Positions 61,359-64,000 of a DNA stretch of 64,000 bases are shown here, piece after piece. The DNA comes from Bradyrhizobium algeriense (GTDB taxonomy: Bacteria > Pseudomonadota > Alphaproteobacteria > Rhizobiales > Xanthobacteraceae), in NCBI RefSeq assembly GCF_036924595.1, contig NZ_JAZHRV010000001.1:310001-374000 (forward strand). Direction: 5' to 3'. Position 1 is the first letter of the stretch. Every line of letters begins with the position of its first letter. A model generated the notes under the pieces. The model worked only from the letters and a program-made list of their open reading frames with translations. It ran no database searches and was not told the DNA's origin. A program made the position numbers and the translations under genes.

Positions 61359-61844
61359 ATGCGCGCGGTTCTGGACTATTGCACCGGAGGAATTCAGCGA
61401 GCCGTGCCGGCGGGCACGCTCGTGCTTCATGAGGGCAGCAAGACCGGACATCTGTTCGTGCTGCTCGAAGGACGGCTGGAGGTCATCAAGGGCGATAGCG
61501 TCGTCGCCGTTCTGTCCGAGCCGGGGGCGATGCTCGGCGAAATGTCGGTCCTGCTCGATCAGCCTCACACCGCGACCGTGCGCGCCGCCGCCGATTCCGT
61601 CGTCTACGAGTTCGACGACGCCGCGGCGTTCCTGCGCGACCAGCCGGCGATGGCGCTGTTGATCGCGCGCCTGCTGGCGCAACGCCTCAACGTCGCCAAC
61701 ACCTATCTGGCCGACCTGATGCATCAATATGCCGGTCAGGGTAACCATCTCTCGATGGTCGGCGAACTCCTGCAGAGCATGATCAACCTGCCGCCGTCAC
61801 AGGTCTCGCCAGGCTCGGATCGGCAATCCGACCCAAGGATATGA
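61359..61844 (+). CDS. Cyclic-nucleotide-binding domain protein
   Basis: Protein of about 161 residues consisting of one Crp-type cNMP-binding domain: VPAGTLVLHEGSKTGHLFVL, LLEGRLEVIKGDSVVAVLSE, and the phosphate cassette GAMLGEMSVLLDQPHTATVRA with its Glu and Arg. No helix-turn-helix follows, so it is not a Crp-like transcription factor; it may be a cAMP/cGMP effector subunit. The frame is open far upstream, but the Met at 61359 begins the conserved part. Its 3' end overlaps the convergent phosphoesterase gene by 62 bases. Confidence 0.82.
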   Translation: MRAVLDYCTGGIQRAVPAGTLVLHEGSKTGHLFVLLEGRLEVIKGDSVVAVLSEPGAMLGEMSVLLDQPHTATVRAAADSVVYEFDDAAAFLRDQPAMALLIARLLAQRLNVANTYLADLMHQYAGQGNHLSMVGELLQSMINLPPSQVSPGSDRQSDPRI

Positions 61845-62610
61845 GCCAGGGCGGCGGGTTCTCGATTTCCGCCGCCGGCCGCAGCAAGGGCGCGCGCAGG
61901 TCGATGCGTTGGGCTTCGCCGGCCGCCAGCCAGAACGCCGCGCCCTCATCGAGGTCGAGCACGATATAGACCGGCGGGCGGCCGTGCTGCAGGCCGCTGT
62001 TGAAGATCCAGGTGGTGCCGAGCCGGTCGAACCACGAGCCGTCGGGGATAAAGGGCGACTGATGCACGTGGCCCGAGATCACCATCGACGGCTGATACTG
62101 CGCGATCCATTGCACCAGTTCGACGTCGCCGAAGAACCGCTTGCCGCCCCAGCTCGTCGGTGAATTCGCCGGCGGCGCGTGATGCACCCAGATCCAGCGT
62201 TGCGCCGGCTCGGCGGCTGCGTCGCGAAGCTGGGCTTCGATGCGGCTTTTGACCAGCGGCCCGTCCCACCACGGACACACCGTAAAATGCGTGCCGCCGA
62301 TGATGAGGCTGTCGCCGTCGCAGGCGATGCCGAGTTCGCGGATATCGCCGACCCAGCGCGCAATCTTCTCGCCTTCCGCGCTGCGTTCGTCGAGGTCGTG
62401 ATTGCCCGAGCAGAGAATGACGCGCGTCACTTGGGACAGCAGCGATAGATATTTTTTCACCACCAGAATCTGCGCGCGGAAATCGACGAACGATCCGATG
62501 TCGAGCGCGTCGCCGGCGAAAATGACGACGTCGAATTCCGGGGCTGCCTCGAGCAGCCAGTCGAACTGCGGCAATGAATAATGCAAATCGGCAACGACGA
62601 GGCAGCGCAT
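61783..62610 (-). CDS. Metallophosphoesterase
   Basis: Calcineurin-like phosphoesterase of 275 residues. The metal-site motifs appear in order: DLHYSL near the start, FAGDALD, CSGNHDLDE, WVHHAPPAN and ISGHVHQSPF. Substrate unknown (phosphodiester or nucleotide). Convergent with the cNMP-binding protein; the C-terminal 20 residues are encoded opposite that gene. Confidence 0.9.
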   Translation of the reverse strand: MRCLVVADLHYSLPQFDWLLEAAPEFDVVIFAGDALDIGSFVDFRAQILVVKKYLSLLSQVTRVILCSGNHDLDERSAEGEKIARWVGDIRELGIACDGDSLIIGGTHFTVCPWWDGPLVKSRIEAQLRDAAAEPAQRWIWVHHAPPANSPTSWGGKRFFGDVELVQWIAQYQPSMVISGHVHQSPFIPDGSWFDRLGTTWIFNSGLQHGRPPVYIVLDLDEGAAFWLAAGEAQRIDLRAPLLRPAAEIENPPPWLISLGRIADPSLARPVTAAG

Positions 62611-62776
62611 AAATCATCAAATCCAAAAAATGCCCAGGAAACAGGCGATCCGCGAGGCGGATGCATTCAAGCAGACTGGATTCGAGCAAGATTTGTGCCG
62701 ACCCTGATGTTCAGACGGGATCCGCCCCCCGATAGAAGGACTATTGGCAGGTCCGAAATGGGGCCCATTGCAGACG

Positions 62777-63154
62777 TTAGCTGCTGCGCCGACCGCTTTT
62801 CCGCGCAAAGAGAATCAGGAGAGGATAGGTCAGAGCGAGAGTGAAGATAGCGTCGAACAAGTAGAGCAAAAACGTGAACTCTCGACCAAACGGCGCACTG
62901 GCCCCGAAAAGAGTAAAGGTTTGCGCGTAGGAGAATAGTATCGGCAGGTTGAGTACGATTGCGATCGAATGACCGACCCAACCGTCTCCGCAGGTGAACC
63001 ACTGCAGTCCGGCGTTCCAACTACACCCAGTCGATTTCGATACAATGGGATAAGCGACGAGCTCTAGGGGTGCCACGATAACGGCAACTCCCAAGATGCA
63101 TAAGCAAATCAGGCACGCACCTCGAAAAATGCTGAGCATTACCGACCTTGCCAT
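62777..63154 (-). CDS. Membrane protein, unknown function
   Basis: Protein of 125 residues with about three hydrophobic segments (ACLICLCILGVAVIVAPLEL, HSIAIVLNLPILFSYAQTF and YLFDAIFTLALTYPLLILFA) and cysteines flanking a loop (STGCSWNAGLQWFTCGDG). No family recognised. The surrounding 600 bases are less GC-rich than the rest of the window. An alternative Met at 63139 has AAGG 6 bases upstream. Confidence 0.55.
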   Translation of the reverse strand: MARSVMLSIFRGACLICLCILGVAVIVAPLELVAYPIVSKSTGCSWNAGLQWFTCGDGWVGHSIAIVLNLPILFSYAQTFTLFGASAPFGREFTFLLYLFDAIFTLALTYPLLILFARKSGRRSS

Positions 63155-63374
63155 CCACTAAGAGTACCATTGTTGATACCGACTTGCAGCCCGTGGCAGT
63201 AGGCTTACGAAGCGACATCGGGATGCTGGTAAACGCACCCTTTCACGGGGTGACTTCCGCTTATGGCCGGCCCTTTTCGGACTTCAGGCGACGTCTGATT
63301 CGAGTCCGCAAAAGCGCCGGATAGCGGACATCGATCAAGCCGCGCTCACGAATCTGGATTGATGGGTACTGAGC

Positions 63375-64000
63375 CTAGTCCTCGCTCGCCCTGAACCGAT
63401 CGAGTCCCTTCAGCACGAACGGCGCCACTAGCGCGATCAGCGCGATGCCGAGCAGCGTGGCCGACATCGGACTTTGCAGCAGCACCAGGGGATCGCCGAG
63501 GCTGATGGCGAGCGCGCGGCGCAGCTGGCTTTCGGCGATCGGACCCAGGATGAGACCGACAACGACAGGCGCAATCGGAAAATCGAACCGGCGCATCAAA
63601 AAGCCCAGCACGCCAAAGCCCGCCAGCATCGACAGTTCGACGACCGAGGGTTTTGCCGCGATGGTGCCCATGGTCGCGAACACGAGAATGCCGGCGTACA
63701 GCCATGGCTGCGGGATCGCGAGCAGTTTCACCCACAGGCCGACCAGCGGCAGGTTGAGCACCAGCAGCATCACGTTGGCGATGAACAGACTCGCGATCAG
63801 GCCCCACACCAGGTCGGGCCGCTCGGCAAACAGCAGCGGTCCCGGGTTCAGGCCGTATTGCTGGAAGCCCGCCAGCATCATCGCAGCCGTTGCCGAGGTC
63901 GGAAGCCCCAGCGTCAGCAAAGGCACAAGGGTGCCGGCGGCGGAGGCGTTGTTGGCGGCTTCCGGCCCTGCGACGCCCTCGATCGCGCCCTTGCCGAATT
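63375..64000 (-). CDS. Tripartite tricarboxylate transporter permease TctA (5' end beyond window)
   Basis: Large membrane subunit of a TctABC-type transporter for citrate or other carboxylates. Only the C-terminal 208 residues are visible. The family block near the start of the visible part, [20 protein letters not shown] then [20 protein letters not shown], is typical of Tct[21 protein letters not shown] and [20 protein letters not shown] follow. TctA proteins are about 500 residues, so the first 290 or so are outside the window. Confidence 0.93.
   Translation of the reverse strand, partial: FGKGAIEGVAGPEAANNASAAGTLVPLLTLGLPTSATAAMMLAGFQQYGLNPGPLLFAERPDLVWGLIASLFIANVMLLVLNLPLVGLWVKLLAIPQPWLYAGILVFATMGTIAAKPSVVELSMLAGFGVLGFLMRRFDFPIAPVVVGLILGPIAESQLRRALAISLGDPLVLLQSPMSATLLGIALIALVAPFVLKGLDRFRASED

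Noticed and set aside
1..64000. tRNA or rRNA genes
   Set aside because: Reading the intergenic regions I saw no GGTTCGAATCC-like T-arm with matching acceptor stem and no rRNA-like stretch; a tRNA scan would settle this.

Overview
This window is ordinary-looking chromosome of a high-GC alphaproteobacterium, most probably Bradyrhizobium or a close relative (Nitrobacteraceae). The evidence is the gene content and order (pyk, DUF1036, DUF1244, gapR, then a YcbK-like DUF882 protein; aa3-oxidase subunit IV followed by three-piece pntAA-pntAB-pntB; purE-purK near DUF465 genes), the codon bias, and several families of palindromic intergenic repeats. No rRNA, tRNA, CRISPR array, prophage or intact insertion sequence was seen. 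About 70 genes are called; most of the other open frames are high-GC antisense shadows.

Layout. 1-7500: pyruvate kinase (cut by the window edge), small conserved proteins including the nucleoid protein GapR, then two cell-wall genes (M15-like DUF882 and a large L,D-transpeptidase). 7500-14400: a sigma-54 response regulator, a TerC-family protein, an XRE regulator pair, oligoendopeptidase F, an intradiol dioxygenase and a MazE/AbrB-Doc toxin-antitoxin pair with a palindromic operator. 14480-19950: cytochrome oxidase subunit IV, proton-translocating transhydrogenase, a hydrolase, a cation/proton antiporter and a cupin. 20150-28700: small membrane or lipid-anchored proteins, rpsU, aqpZ, purEK, a diguanylate cyclase, a LexA-box-controlled pair of small genes, two DUF465 genes and an LhgO-like oxidoreductase. 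28970-38100: a PAS/GGDEF/EAL protein, an ABC-F ATPase with a likely leader peptide, glpD, a membrane adenylate cyclase, a TPR protein and a GlcG-like heme-binding protein. 38237-44574: a polyamine-type ABC cassette and a CUT1 sugar ABC cassette, each incomplete. 44575-47640: a repeat-rich zone with an IS scar, a broken antitoxin gene and a second LexA-box locus of small unknown genes. 47650-56310: AsmA, 3-oxoacid CoA-transferase, a GNAT enzyme, a ferric-iron ABC pair, and a PLP dehydratase divergent from an ArsR regulator. 56590-64000: a gntR-aldehyde dehydrogenase-MFS operon divergent from an alpha/beta hydrolase, a cyclic-nucleotide-binding protein, a phosphoesterase, an orphan membrane protein and a TctA permease cut by the window end.

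The most interesting signal is a pair of exact alphaproteobacterial LexA boxes (GTTC-n7-GTTC) at 46003-46017 and 26616-26630. Each sits inside a recognisable sigma-70-type promoter and each drives short uncharacterised coiled-coil or DUF genes; the first also faces a divergent DUF3072 gene. This points to an undescribed set of DNA-damage-inducible small proteins. Other leads are a 23-codon upstream ORF ending in a perfect hairpin before the ABC-F gene, the same kind of 12-bp inverted repeat placed between the binding-protein and permease genes of two unrelated ABC operons, a diverged 70-bp element present twice about 5 kb apart, and four 16-bp tandem repeats just before a hydrolase start. All functional statements rest on reading the sequence and on recalled family knowledge; no database search was possible.
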